64,000 nt of DNA from assembly GCF_020037125.1 (NCBI RefSeq), contig NZ_JAIQDG010000033.1, positions 59,876 through 123,875 of the forward strand, written 5' to 3'. The stretch's first letter is position 1, and every line of letters starts with the position of its first letter. The position numbers and the translations under genes were made by a program. Positions 35,623 to 45,643 of the stretch are shown in pieces. This stretch comes from Myxococcus sp. RHSTA-1-4 (lineage in GTDB: Bacteria; Myxococcota; Myxococcia; Myxococcales; Myxococcaceae). Below the pieces are notes generated by a model, which saw only the letters and a program-made list of their open reading frames with translations, ran no database searches and was not told the DNA's origin.

Positions 35623-36933
35623 ATGAGGACAGTCGGAGCAATAGGGCTACTGCTTCTAGCGGCGGGGTGCGCAACCACCCGTGTTGTCCATCTGGATACC
35701 GGGCATGGTGAGCCAGTCACCTACAAGCCTGTGGACGTCGCTCCGGTGGAGGTGAGCGAGGACGAGTTCAAGGCAGCCCTCACTCAACTCGTCCTCGGCA
35801 TGCGGCTGGATGTGGTCCTCCGCGAGACCGACGAGGAAGACCGGCGGGGGTGGGCGCGGTCCAGGACTCTGCTCGCGTCCTCGAAGGGGATGGTCGACCT
35901 GGGGGCGGGCCGCGCAGAGCGCTCCCCGGAGGCGTTGTACTCGCGCATCTGCCCCGAGCCGGACTCCTGCTTGCCCCTGATGGGTGGGACGGGGATGCCG
36001 TTCGGGGCGAAGGAGCGGACGCTACTGGCCTTGTCGTTCGCGCTCGATACCGTCTGGGAGGGCGTCGAGGATGCACTCGGCAAGATGCTGAATCCCGTAG
36101 CGCTCAAGGCGCTGGTCGCGTCGGCTGCCCTGAGCGCTCTCGTGATGATGACCCTACCCGAACCCGTCACCAAGGTGATTGCCGTTGCATTGAGCGCGGC
36201 CCTGGTGGCGTACCTCGGCGTGATTCCGGTCTGGGAGATGGGGCGTGGATTCGTCCGGCTGTGGGACGAAGCCGAGAAGGCCACGAACGTCGTTGAGTTG
36301 CAGGACATCGGCCACCGGTTCGGGCGAGTGCTGGGAACGAACGGGACGCGAGTCCTGGTGCTGGTCGTCACGACGGCACTTGGCGGGAATAGCGCGATGG
36401 CTGCCCAAGGTCCCAGACTCCCGGGCTTCCCGCAGGCCGCTTTCCGCGCGCGGGCTGAAGGTGGCTTCCAGCTCGAGGCGGCCCTGGCGGGTGAGGTGAG
36501 TTCAATCTCGTTGCCCGCCGCTGGCGTGCTCAACGTCGCGCTCGCCCCAGGAGCCGTTGCAGCCGTGGCAATGTATTCAAACGGGCAAATCCCGGGCGAC
36601 GCGGAGGGCCCGGTTCACCACATCTGCACCAACAAGAACACCGTATCCGCTGCGTCTGGCGGCCCCTGGACGCCCATATGCGAGGAAATCTTCGAGAAGG
36701 CAGGCATGAGCCTTGAGGACGTTGCAAACAAAGTGCGGCTCAAGGGACACGAAGGCCCTCATCCCGAGCGATACCACCAAGCAGTGACAGGCCGCCTGCG
36801 AGAGGCCGTCCAGCGATGCAAGACGACCGAAGACTGTCGAGCCGAGCTGGTAAACGAGCTCGCGAGGATTGCCAGTGAGCTCCTGACACCGGGCTCAAGG
36901 TTGCGGAGTTACATCGTGAAGATGGGGGACTGA
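35623..36933 (+). CDS. SitA-like polymorphic lipoprotein toxin with C-terminal AHH/HNH-type nuclease-like domain
   Basis: The 436-residue lipoprotein (lipobox AAGC, followed by TTRVVHLDTG) has a helical N-terminal part with a hydrophobic stretch at about 165-205 (LVASAALSALVMM, VIAVALSAALVAYLG) and a C-terminal toxin-like domain with HHICTNKN (His332/333), GGPWTPICEEIF and GHEGPHPERYH (His376, His380, His385). Spaced His and Asn residues of this type mark AHH-type HNH/Endo VII nucleases. In myxobacteria, SitA lipoproteins of this build are passed between siblings by TraA/TraB outer-membrane exchange and kill non-immune partners; SitA5 is the family it most resembles in my memory. The immunity gene follows one base after the stop. 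Confidence 0.82.
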   Translation: MRTVGAIGLLLLAAGCATTRVVHLDTGHGEPVTYKPVDVAPVEVSEDEFKAALTQLVLGMRLDVVLRETDEEDRRGWARSRTLLASSKGMVDLGAGRAERSPEALYSRICPEPDSCLPLMGGTGMPFGAKERTLLALSFALDTVWEGVEDALGKMLNPVALKALVASAALSALVMMTLPEPVTKVIAVALSAALVAYLGVIPVWEMGRGFVRLWDEAEKATNVVELQDIGHRFGRVLGTNGTRVLVLVVTTALGGNSAMAAQGPRLPGFPQAAFRARAEGGFQLEAALAGEVSSISLPAAGVLNVALAPGAVAAVAMYSNGQIPGDAEGPVHHICTNKNTVSAASGGPWTPICEEIFEKAGMSLEDVANKVRLKGHEGPHPERYHQAVTGRLREAVQRCKTTEDCRAELVNELARIASELLTPGSRLRSYIVKMGD

Positions 36934-36934
36934 G

Positions 36935-37537
36935 GTGGAACATCATTTCTATTGGGTGGACACCGCTGATGTGCCCCAGTGGTACATCACGACTCCTGTA
37001 CCGGCCTCGGGAGGGAAGTTCGAGGAGCCGTGGATGTTCGGAGAAGGGCGCCTGCTTCCAGACCCTGGGCCCATCAAGGCTCCAGTCAGGAATCAGGGTG
37101 TAAGGCGCACCTTCATGTTCGCTGGGATAGAGCGAGTCCCCATCGTCAGCGAAGCAGTCGCGAACGTCTTCAGGAGGCTTGCCCCTGATGATGTGCAACT
37201 CTTTCCGGTAACGGTGGAGGGCGAATCAGCGCCGTTCTTCATTGTCAATGCAGTCAAGGCCGCCGACTGCATTGATGAAGCGAACTGTGAGGAGGTACAC
37301 CGCTACGACCAGGACGACCCTTATCCTGAGCGCAGAGGCGCGTATCGCTGGATCTACGGCTTGCGAGTCGACCCGGCGAAGACCGACGGCGCACGTGTCT
37401 TCAGGCCGAAGAGGTTCACGACCGCGCTCATTGTCTCAGAGGATATCAAGGACGCGCTCGAAAGCGTGGGTTCCTTGGGGGTGTCTTTCGAGCGCGTAAC
37501 GGGCTCATCCGCCCAGGAAGAATCGCGCGAGACATAG
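36935..37537 (+). CDS. Imm11-type immunity protein for the upstream toxin
   Basis: The 200-residue soluble protein starts at a GTG one base past the toxin stop, so translation is coupled. The N-terminus aligns from the first residues with the two downstream immunity proteins, supporting that start. Conserved blocks are RRLAPDDVQLFPV, GLRVDPAKTDGARVFR and ALIVSEDIKDALE, the pattern of the Imm11 (DUF1629-like) family seen beside myxobacterial toxins. It probably binds and neutralises the cognate nuclease in the cytoplasm. Confidence 0.8.
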   Translation: MEHHFYWVDTADVPQWYITTPVPASGGKFEEPWMFGEGRLLPDPGPIKAPVRNQGVRRTFMFAGIERVPIVSEAVANVFRRLAPDDVQLFPVTVEGESAPFFIVNAVKAADCIDEANCEEVHRYDQDDPYPERRGAYRWIYGLRVDPAKTDGARVFRPKRFTTALIVSEDIKDALESVGSLGVSFERVTGSSAQEESRET

Positions 37538-37643
37538 ACATAGAGAAAGGACCGCACCAGGGTACGGGGATTCGGGCAAGCCCTCCCCGCCCCCTGTCCG
37601 CGTGCCTCTCCCGCCCCCATCACCGTCTCGGCCCTCGCCGGAG

Positions 37644-40619
37644 CTACGCCGGGGGCCGAAGCTCGCGGTAGATGCGCCGCGCGATTTCCCGTGAGAGCAG
37701 CTCCTGGAACTCCGGGTCGTTGAGGAAGCGGCTGACAATGCCCTCGTTGCGCTCCATCCGGTCCACCATCGCCGCCTCCACCTTCTGCCGCATGGAGATG
37801 GCGAAGTTGTCGAAGGCGTTGGCCTCGGCGCGCAGGCGCACCTCGGGGTCCTCCTTCGCCTGGGACACCACCTCCTCGAAGAAGAGCCGGTCCGCCTCCT
37901 TGAAGTCCGTGCCGAAGCGCTCGTTCAACACCTGGATGAGCTCGGAGAGCGGCACCTCCTTGTCCTCGGCCCGCCGGGTGCCCACGTCCGTCAGCCCCTT
38001 GAGGCCCACGGGCGGCTCGCCCGCCATGAGGACGAGGTCCTGCGTGCCGAGCCTGTCCAGCCGGTACCAGGCCAGCGCCACCTCATCATCCAGCTCCAGC
38101 GCGCCGCCCCGCTCCGCCCTCGGGAGCTTCAGCTCCAGCGCGCGGCCGAAGGCATAGAGCTTCTCCAGGTCCATGTCCGCGAAGGGCATCACCTGGGAGA
38201 GGAAGCCGTAGAGGCGCACGTACCCGGACAGGCCGTTGCGGAAGCGCTCCTGCTGCTCCTCGGGCAGCCCCCGGAAGCGGTCCACCGCGGGCTGGAGGTA
38301 GCGGTAGAGCTCCGCATGGTCGCCCATCGCCCGCTTGCTCTTCGGCGCGTAGAACACCCGGGCGAACGCCTCCACCTCCTCGCGCCAGTAGACGCCCAGC
38401 GCGTCCAGCTCGTGCTGGAGCGTGTAGAGCTGCTGCGGGTCGGCGGCCTCGGCCACCGTCGTCTGCTCGTAGAAGGGCTGGAAGGCGTGCTGGATGTCCT
38501 CGGCGTCGTTGACGAAGTCGAGGACGAAGGTGTCCTCCTTGCCGGGGTGCGTGCGGTTGAGGCGCGAGAGCGTCTGGACGGCCTGCACGCCCGACAGCCG
38601 CTTGTCCACGTACAGGGTGTGCAGCAGCGGCTGGTCGAAGCCCGTCTGGTACTTGTTGGCCACCAGGAGCACCTGGAACTCGTCCGAGTCAAAACGCTCG
38701 GGCAGCTCCTTCTCCCGGATGCCGCGGTTCATCCCCACCTCGGTGAAGGTGACGGAGGGGAGGTCCGGGTCCACCACCTCGCCGGAGAAGGCCACCAGGA
38801 CGCCCACGTCGGTGTAGCCCTTGTCCTTGAGGTACGCGTCGAAGGCCTGCTTGTAGCGGACGGCGTGCAGGCGGCTGCTCGTCACCACCATGGCCTTCGC
38901 CCTGCCGCCGATGCGGTGGCGCACCTTGTGGCGGAAGTGCTCGACGATGACCTCCGCCTTCTGCGCGAGGTTGTGCGGATGGAGGGCCGCGAAGCGCGCG
39001 AGCTGGATGGCGGCCTGCTTCGCGCTCACCTTCGGGTCCTCCTCGCCCTTCTTCACCAGCCGGTAGTAGGTCTTGTAGGTCGTGTAGCCCTTCAGCACGT
39101 CGAGGATGAAGCCCTCCTCGATGGCCTGCCGCATGGAGTACAGGAGGAAGGGCGCGGGCTTGCCGTCGGGCCCCTTCGTGCCGAACACCTCCAGCGTCTT
39201 CGCCTTGGGGGTGGCGGTGAAGGCGAAGAAGGAGAGGTTCTTCTGCCGCCCCCGGCTCCGCATCACCTGGACGATGCGGTCCTCGTACGTCTCCTCCTCG
39301 GCGTCCTCCGGCTCGGGCTCGCCCGGTGACTTCGGGGCGAGCGTCGCCTTGAGGTTGCGGGCCGCCTCGCCCGTCTGCGAGGAGTGGGCCTCGTCCACGA
39401 TGATGGCGTAGCGGCGCTCCGGGAGCTGGCCCACCTTCTCCGTGACGTAGGGGAACTTCTGGAGGGTGGTGATGATGATGGAGACGCCCCTCTTCAGCGC
39501 GTCCGCGAGCTGGGCGGAGTCCTCTTCGATGCGCTCCACGACGCCGCGCTTGTGCTCGAACTGGTAGATGGTGTCCTGGAGCTGCTTGTCGAGCACCTTG
39601 CGGTCGGTGATGACCACCACCGAGTCGAACACCCGGGTGTCTCCCGCGCCGTGGAGGGACGCGAGGCGGTGGGCCAGCCAGGCGATGGAGTTGCTCTTGC
39701 CGCTGCCGGCGGAGTGCTGGATGAGGAAGGCCTGGGGCTTGCCGGCGCCCTCACGCGCGGCGGACTCCAGCCTCCGCACGGCGTCGAGCTGGTGGTAGCG
39801 CGGGAAGATGAGGGACTCCTTCTTCACCTTCTTGCCGCCCACCTCCCTCTCCTCCACGGAGAGGTGGAGGAAGCGGGCCAGCAGGTCCATGAAGGAGTCC
39901 GGCGCGAGCACCTCTTCCCAGAGGTACGCGGTGCGGTGGCCGGAGGGGTGCGACGGGTTGCCCCGGCCGCCATTGAGGCCCCGGTTGAAGGGCAGGAAGA
40001 GGGTGTCCTTGCCCGCGAGCCGCGTCGTCATGGCGACCAACTCGGTGTCCACGGCGAAGTGGACGAGGGTGCGCTTCTTGAAGCTGAAGAGCGGCAGCCG
40101 CCAGTCGCGCTGCTTGTACTGGTGGATGGCATGCTCCACCGTCTGGCCGGTGAGCGGGTTCTTCAGCTCCAGCGTGGCCACGGGCAGGCCGTTGAGGAAG
40201 AGCACCATGTCCACGGACTCCTCGGAGTCCGGGTTGGGACGCACCTGCCGGGTGACGACGAGGCGGTTGGCGCGGTAGCGCGCGAGGGTGTCCTCGTTGA
40301 GGCCGCTCACGGGCTGGAAGGCCGCGACCTCCAGCCGCTTGCCGTAGAACTTGAAGCCGTGACGGATGACGTCGAGCGCGCCCTGCGTGTCGAGCGCCTT
40401 CACCAGCGCGTCGGTGACGGCGGGCTCCAGCGAGGCGCCGTGCTGGGTGCGCAGCTCGTTCCAGAGCGCGGGCTGCGTTGCCTGGAAGAAGGCGAAGAGG
40501 TGCGCGGTATCGAGGGCGAGGGTGCGGTCGAATGCGCTTGGGTTGCCCTTGAGCCAGCCATGCTGGAGGAGGTGGTGCTCGATGGCGTCCTCGAAGGCGC
40601 GCTCGGTGTGCACGGACAT
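37644..40619 (-). CDS. hsdR: type I restriction enzyme, R (restriction/translocase) subunit
   Basis: The 991-residue protein has an N-terminal nuclease domain (DMVLFLNGLPVATLELKN, the D...ExK core), a SF2 translocase with Walker A (IQHSAGSGKSNSIAWL), DEAH box (IIVDEAHSSQ), FTATPKAKTLEVFG and the helicase C lobe (LLVANKYQTGFDQPLLHTLYV), and a C-terminal HsdM/S-binding region. It cuts unmodified DNA after ATP-driven translocation. The start overlaps the hsdS stop by one base (TGATG), completing the operon M-S-R. All key motifs are intact. Confidence 0.95.
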   Translation of the reverse strand: MSVHTERAFEDAIEHHLLQHGWLKGNPSAFDRTLALDTAHLFAFFQATQPALWNELRTQHGASLEPAVTDALVKALDTQGALDVIRHGFKFYGKRLEVAAFQPVSGLNEDTLARYRANRLVVTRQVRPNPDSEESVDMVLFLNGLPVATLELKNPLTGQTVEHAIHQYKQRDWRLPLFSFKKRTLVHFAVDTELVAMTTRLAGKDTLFLPFNRGLNGGRGNPSHPSGHRTAYLWEEVLAPDSFMDLLARFLHLSVEEREVGGKKVKKESLIFPRYHQLDAVRRLESAAREGAGKPQAFLIQHSAGSGKSNSIAWLAHRLASLHGAGDTRVFDSVVVITDRKVLDKQLQDTIYQFEHKRGVVERIEEDSAQLADALKRGVSIIITTLQKFPYVTEKVGQLPERRYAIIVDEAHSSQTGEAARNLKATLAPKSPGEPEPEDAEEETYEDRIVQVMRSRGRQKNLSFFAFTATPKAKTLEVFGTKGPDGKPAPFLLYSMRQAIEEGFILDVLKGYTTYKTYYRLVKKGEEDPKVSAKQAAIQLARFAALHPHNLAQKAEVIVEHFRHKVRHRIGGRAKAMVVTSSRLHAVRYKQAFDAYLKDKGYTDVGVLVAFSGEVVDPDLPSVTFTEVGMNRGIREKELPERFDSDEFQVLLVANKYQTGFDQPLLHTLYVDKRLSGVQAVQTLSRLNRTHPGKEDTFVLDFVNDAEDIQHAFQPFYEQTTVAEAADPQQLYTLQHELDALGVYWREEVEAFARVFYAPKSKRAMGDHAELYRYLQPAVDRFRGLPEEQQERFRNGLSGYVRLYGFLSQVMPFADMDLEKLYAFGRALELKLPRAERGGALELDDEVALAWYRLDRLGTQDLVLMAGEPPVGLKGLTDVGTRRAEDKEVPLSELIQVLNERFGTDFKEADRLFFEEVVSQAKEDPEVRLRAEANAFDNFAISMRQKVEAAMVDRMERNEGIVSRFLNDPEFQELLSREIARRIYRELRPPA

Positions 40620-41899
40620 CAGGCGGCCTCCGCTGCTTGGATGTCGAGCTGGCCAGTTACCGCTGCGGTGATGACAGCCTCACGGCATTCACGCAAGAGT
40701 TCCAACTGGCGCAGCAGCCTGTTCCGCAACTGAGACACACTGAAGACAAAGCCATCAAGCCAGCGAACGATCTCTCGCTGTTCTTCAACAGGCGGAACCG
40801 TGATTGGAAAATCTAGAAGCATCGGCCGCCGCAGGGAATCAACAGTCGACTTCGCATTGCCGGCGAGCACCACCTTCGCTAGCTGCTCGCGAAGGTAATA
40901 GAAGAAGAAACGACCAAGCACCCCCTTAAATCCATAGTAAAGATACACTCGCTGATGAAACTCAAGCCTCCCAATGTAATGATGAAATATCCTCCCCACC
41001 CCAGCCCCATCGCCAGACGTGAGAACACCCTCTCCCTCGAATGAATACGAATTAATCCGCTCCACATTGTCTGAACGGACAAAGAATGGGTACACCCCAC
41101 CATCCTCTGCGTCTTGCGTATCACGCCCCCCCGTTGTCAACGAGCAAAGGTGACGCACTTTCATTGTCGTCCAATGCCTCGGAATCACACCGATCCACTC
41201 AACACCTGAATCTTTCGCTGGAACTTCGGGGTTGAGCCCCCTTGTTACCGCCTGAGTCGTGGCGGATTGCTGCATTTCCTGGATTAGTTCAAGCAGCCGC
41301 TCTTTCTTCTTGATGAGCTCGTCAATGGCAGAGATCTTGCGGTCGAGAGCAGCGGAAATCTGACGCTGAGCCATTAACGGCGGGAGCGCAACGAGCCAAG
41401 CACCTATGTGCGATTGACTCACCTTCACCATTGACTGACTGGAGCCTCGGGCATCCGCACGTATCTGCGCACGTCCAGGCGCACTGCGGAGCCAGTAAAC
41501 AAAGTAGGCTGGATCCACGCGCAAGCGATCAACCTCCAATCGGTAGACAAGGTCGCTGAGCATCAACCGAGGGCGAGTGGCTCTAACGAAGCAAGCATCG
41601 CCGACAAGGTCCGGCGTGTTCGCACGCGTCAACAGGACGTCGCCCTCGCGAATTTCAAATCGGGGCTCCGGGGCCGTGGCTGCATCAAGGGCCTTGTTCT
41701 CATCGGCAACAAATGAGCCATCGCACACCGCACTCAGCTTGATGACAGCCCACTCGTCAGGGGAGGCGGTGCGGTCCTGGGCAACCGGGCTCCACCCCTG
41801 CTCGACCCGTCGCAGGATGCGGCGCATCGGAAGGACCTTCCACCCGGCTGGCAATCTGGCTGCCCACGATGGCAACTCCTCCAGGTTCGGTGCGCTCAC
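40619..41899 (-). CDS. hsdS: type I restriction-modification specificity subunit
   Basis: The 426-residue protein has two target-recognition domains, each followed by a coiled-coil spacer: the first ends near LIKKKERLLELIQEMQQSAT, the second near LRNRLLRQLELLRECREAV. It sets the bipartite DNA target for both cutting and methylation. It starts at a GTG overlapping the hsdM stop by four bases (GTGA). The central and C-terminal coding DNA is clearly poorer in GC than its neighbours, as expected from frequent horizontal exchange of recognition domains. Confidence 0.92.
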   Translation of the reverse strand: MSAPNLEELPSWAARLPAGWKVLPMRRILRRVEQGWSPVAQDRTASPDEWAVIKLSAVCDGSFVADENKALDAATAPEPRFEIREGDVLLTRANTPDLVGDACFVRATRPRLMLSDLVYRLEVDRLRVDPAYFVYWLRSAPGRAQIRADARGSSQSMVKVSQSHIGAWLVALPPLMAQRQISAALDRKISAIDELIKKKERLLELIQEMQQSATTQAVTRGLNPEVPAKDSGVEWIGVIPRHWTTMKVRHLCSLTTGGRDTQDAEDGGVYPFFVRSDNVERINSYSFEGEGVLTSGDGAGVGRIFHHYIGRLEFHQRVYLYYGFKGVLGRFFFYYLREQLAKVVLAGNAKSTVDSLRRPMLLDFPITVPPVEEQREIVRWLDGFVFSVSQLRNRLLRQLELLRECREAVITAAVTGQLDIQAAEAA

Positions 41900-43953
41900 C
41901 GAAACACCTCCTGAAGCATCCCTTGAATCTCCCGCTCCAACCCGAGAATCTCAGCCTCGATATCCGCCAGGGGCCGCAGCGGCTGGTACTTGTAGAAGTG
42001 CCGGGTGAAGGGAATCTCGTACCCCACCTTCGTCTTCGACTCATCCACCCACGCATCCGGGACATGGGGCCTCACCTCCCGCTCGAAGTACGCGTGGACA
42101 TCCTCCTTGAGCGGCACGTTCTCGGAGTCCCGAAGCTCCGCGTCCGGCTCGGGCTGTCCCTTCGCGTCCAGGCACACCTCCGCCGTCTCGTCCCGCTCGG
42201 AGAGGGCGGAGAGCACCGCCTTGCGGAGCAGCGCCGGGAGCTTGAGCCCCGCCAGCTTCATCGCGCCGTCCAGCTCGTCCTCGAACGCGGCCCGGCTCTT
42301 CCACATCCGCGCCCCCTCCAGCGAGCGCAGCGCCTTGAGAATGGCCTCCTGGAGCTCGCGGCCGTCCTCGGCCTCCCGCGCCCCCGCGGCGCCCTTCTTC
42401 TTCGACTCGGCGAGCCCCGCGAAGGCCCGCTCCGCCTTCAACCGCTCCAGCCGCTCCGGCGACACCTGGAACGACAGCCGCAGCGGGCGCTCCACGGTGA
42501 TACGGCGGTAGCCGAAGTCCTCCGCGTCGAACACCTTGCAGTGGGGCCCCTCCTGGAAGTCACCGTAGAGCCGCACCACCTGCGCAATCTGCGCCTCGGA
42601 CAGCTCCTTGCGCTTCTCGCCGAGCGACTTGCGCATCTTCACGAAGAAGTCGGCGGCGTTGATGAGCTGCACCTTGCCCCGGCGCTCCTTGCGCTTCCGG
42701 TTGGAGAGCACCCAGACGTAGGTGGAGATGCCGGTGTTGAAGAAGAGCTGGTCCGGCAGGGCGATGATGGCCTCCAGCCAGTCGTTCTCCAGAATCCACC
42801 GGCGAATCTCACTCTCCCCGCTGCCCGCGTCCCCGGTGAACAGGGGCGAGCCGTTGAAGACGATGGCGACGCGGCTCCCGCCCTCTCCCGTCCTGCCGTC
42901 CACGGGCTTCATCTTCGCCAGCATGTGCTGGAGGAAGAGGAAGCTGCCGTCGTTGATGCGAGGCAGGCCCGCGCCGAAGCGGCCGGCATGGCCCCGCTTC
43001 TCGTGCTCGTCCCGCACCGCCTTCTCCACCTTCTTCCACTCCACGCCGAAGGGCGGGTTGGCGATGAGGTAGTCGAAGCGCGAGCCCTCGTGCCCGTCTT
43101 CGCTGAAGGAGTTGCCGCGCTGGATGTTCTCCGCCTTCTGCCCCTTCATCATCATGTCGGCGCGGCAGATGGCGTAGGTCTCGTCGTTGAGCTCCTGGCC
43201 GAAGACCTCCAGGCTGGCACCGGGGTTGAGCTTGCGCACGTACTCCTCGGCCACGGACAACATGCCTCCGGTGCCGCACGCCGGGTCCAGCATCGTCTTG
43301 ACGATGCCGGGCTTCGTGAGGAGCGCCGAGTCCTCGTTGAAGAGGATGGCCACCATCAGCTTCACCACCTCGCGCGGGGTGAAGTGCTCTCCGGCCGTCT
43401 CGTTGGACTGCTCGGCGAAGCGCCGGATGAGCTCCTCGAAGGCGCTGCCCATGACGTGGTTGGGCACGCTCTCCGGGTGCAGGTCCACGTCCGCGAACTT
43501 CACCACGAGCTGGTAGAGCAGGTCCGCCTCCGCCAGCTTGGAGAGCTGCGCCTCGAAGCCGAACCGCTCCAGCACCTCGCGGGCGTTCTCACTGAAGCCC
43601 TTGATGTAGTTGCGCAGGTTGGCCGCGATGTGGCCCGGGTCGCCCTTGAGCTTCTCGAAGTCGTACTTCGAGACGTTGTGGAAGGACACGCCGGTGATGC
43701 GGTTGAGGACCGGGTCCAGGTTCTTCACCTGGCCGCCCTTCATGGCCTCGTACCGCGCCAGCACCTTCGCCTTCGTGGGCTCCAGCACGCAGTCGAGCCG
43801 CCGCAGCACGGTGAAGGGGAGGATGACCTTCCCGTAGTCGTGGGGCTTGTAGTCCCCCCGGAGCAGGTCCGCGACGGACCAGATGAAGCTCGCCAGGCCG
43901 CCGAAGTCCTTGAACTGCTTGAGTTCCCGCGCGCTGCTCGTTCCAGTGCTCAT
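41896..43953 (-). CDS. hsdM: type I restriction-modification N6-adenine methyltransferase subunit
   Basis: The 685-residue protein starts at MSTGTSSARELKQF; 27 upstream in-frame codons are probably untranslated. It has an N-terminal HsdM_N helical domain (ADLLRGDYKPHDYGKVILPF), the SAM motif DPACGTGGM, the catalytic NPPF (Asn299-Phe302) and a C-terminal helix (EAEILGLEREIQGML). It methylates adenine in the site chosen by HsdS, protecting self DNA. First gene of the hsdMSR operon. Confidence 0.94.
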   Translation of the reverse strand: MSTGTSSARELKQFKDFGGLASFIWSVADLLRGDYKPHDYGKVILPFTVLRRLDCVLEPTKAKVLARYEAMKGGQVKNLDPVLNRITGVSFHNVSKYDFEKLKGDPGHIAANLRNYIKGFSENAREVLERFGFEAQLSKLAEADLLYQLVVKFADVDLHPESVPNHVMGSAFEELIRRFAEQSNETAGEHFTPREVVKLMVAILFNEDSALLTKPGIVKTMLDPACGTGGMLSVAEEYVRKLNPGASLEVFGQELNDETYAICRADMMMKGQKAENIQRGNSFSEDGHEGSRFDYLIANPPFGVEWKKVEKAVRDEHEKRGHAGRFGAGLPRINDGSFLFLQHMLAKMKPVDGRTGEGGSRVAIVFNGSPLFTGDAGSGESEIRRWILENDWLEAIIALPDQLFFNTGISTYVWVLSNRKRKERRGKVQLINAADFFVKMRKSLGEKRKELSEAQIAQVVRLYGDFQEGPHCKVFDAEDFGYRRITVERPLRLSFQVSPERLERLKAERAFAGLAESKKKGAAGAREAEDGRELQEAILKALRSLEGARMWKSRAAFEDELDGAMKLAGLKLPALLRKAVLSALSERDETAEVCLDAKGQPEPDAELRDSENVPLKEDVHAYFEREVRPHVPDAWVDESKTKVGYEIPFTRHFYKYQPLRPLADIEAEILGLEREIQGMLQEVFR

Positions 43954-44264
43954 GCCTTGTCCCGGGCCCGCGGGCGCCTCGCGGCACCCGCCACCCAACG
44001 CTCCGTGCTCATCGCGCCCCCCACCGGGGGGCACACCCGCCCCACGCCGCGCACATCACGCGCCCCGAGGGACAGGCGCGTTTCTACCGCAAACCTGTCC
44101 GGGATTTCCGACTGACAGCGGGGCTCCCACCTCACCGCCACCGAGGCGGGCCGCTGCCTGGGAGGCAAGACCGCGAGCCAGCACCCAACCTGGACTGTCA
44201 GCCCTTTCGGGTATCACCGGTTTGAGTCCCGTCCATCAACGGACGCTCACGCCGGGGAACCTCC
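43954..44264. other. divergent intergenic region between hsdM and the second toxin locus
   Basis: This region must hold the hsdMSR promoter on the minus strand and that of the broken toxin on the plus strand. I see no strong inverted repeat, regulator gene or recognisable promoter elements in it. Confidence 0.35.
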
Positions 44265-45620
44265 ATGACACTGCGTTGGGCCCTCTCCCTCTGGTTGTTG
44301 CTGGTCGGCTCCGGTTGTTCAACGACTCGCGTCGTGCGCCTGGATACCGGCGACGAGTCCTTCGTCCTCACCCCGCGCGAGGAAGAGGGGGCGGAGTTGG
44401 AGGAGGCGGAACTCGAAGATGAGGAGTTCGAGGAAGCGCTGGTGGAGCTGGCCCGAGACGTGCGGCCCTTCCGCAACCCGATGCGGGAGGCGCGGGAGCT
44501 CTTCGGCGTCCCGGAACGCGGTGGAGTGTACTGGTACGAGGGCCGCGGACGGCGGCTTGTCCCCCAGGGCCCGGAGGATGCGGAGGGTCCGCACCTGCTG
44601 GAGTCCTACGCGGACGAGGAGCTGACGCGCGCCTATGGCCAGTGGTGCGCACGCAAGGACCAGCCCGGCGACTGCCTGCGCCTCCTGGACGAAGGCCCAC
44701 TGCTGGCCAGTGACGGCAAGTACGCGCTGGCCATGGCCATCGCCATGGACTCGGTGTGGGAGGAGACGGCCGAGGCCCTGGAGGACATGGCGGACCCCGT
44801 CGCACTGCGCGCCACCCTCACCGCCTCGGTGACCATGTACCTGCTGCTCTGGTCGCTCCCCGAGCCGGTGAGCAAGGGCGTGGCCGCCACCCTGACGGCC
44901 GTGGCCATCGCGTACCTCGGCGTGGACACCATGTAGCGCCTGCTGGACGGGTGGCTGACGCTGGTGCGTGAGGTGGACCGGGCCACCACCTTCGAGCAGC
45001 TCAGCGCGGCGGGGGAGGCGTACGGCGAAGTCCTCGGAGAGAACGCGGCCCGCATCTTCGTCATGCTGGCCACGGCCGCGATTGGGAACACGGCGGGCCT
45101 GGCGGCGAAGTCGGCGAGGCTGCCCGGCTCGGCGCAGGCCGCGCTCGCCGTGGAGTCGCAGGCGGGCTTCCAGTACGCGGCGGTGAGCGGCGTGGAGTCG
45201 GTGGCCATGACGGCCGAGGGCTTCACCCTGGCGCTCGCGCCCAATGCGCTGGCCATGGCTGACAGGGGAATGAGCGGCGGGAGCTTACGGGTCAGGCGCC
45301 GGGGCCATCACCTCGCCACGGACAAGAACAGCGTCTCCTCCGCAAGAGGCGGCCCCTGGACGCCGAGGTTCAAGGTCATCTTCAAGAGAGCCGGGATGGA
45401 GCTGAAGGACCCTGAGAACATCGTGGATGTTCCAGGCCACAAGGGGCCTCACCCGCGGGAATATCACGAGGAGGTCTTCGAGAGACTCAACGATGCGACA
45501 GCGACGTGCCGTACCGTGGTGGCGTGCCGCGAGTTGCTCACTGCCGAACTCGGGCGGCTTGCGAAGGAGGTCGCCACGAAGGGCACGAAGCTCAACAAGC
45601 TGGTAACTCGGAGCAAGTGA
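44265..45620 (+). pseudogene. SitA-like lipoprotein toxin interrupted by an in-frame TAG
   Basis: Two reading-frame halves lie in the same frame and together match the intact toxin at 35623 from end to end: lipobox GSGC, then STTRVVRLDTG, hydrophobic stretch (TASVTMYLLLWSLPEP), and C-terminal domain with HHLATDKN, GGPWTPRFKVIFKRAGM and GHKGPHPREYH. The only lesion is TAG at 44934-44936. Aligned to the intact toxin this stop occupies the place of Trp204 (VIPVW against VDTM-stop), so a single TGG to TAG change explains it. The nuclease-like half is otherwise well preserved, which points to a recent event; read-through cannot be excluded. Confidence 0.82.
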
Positions 45621-45643
45621 GGTGAGGTAGAGAGGGCGCCCAT

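Noticed and set aside
44934..44936. TAG in the second toxin as a recoding (read-through) signal
   Set aside because: The aligned residue in the intact toxin is an ordinary Trp, no suppressor tRNA is visible and no special downstream structure was seen; a simple nonsense mutation is the more economical view.
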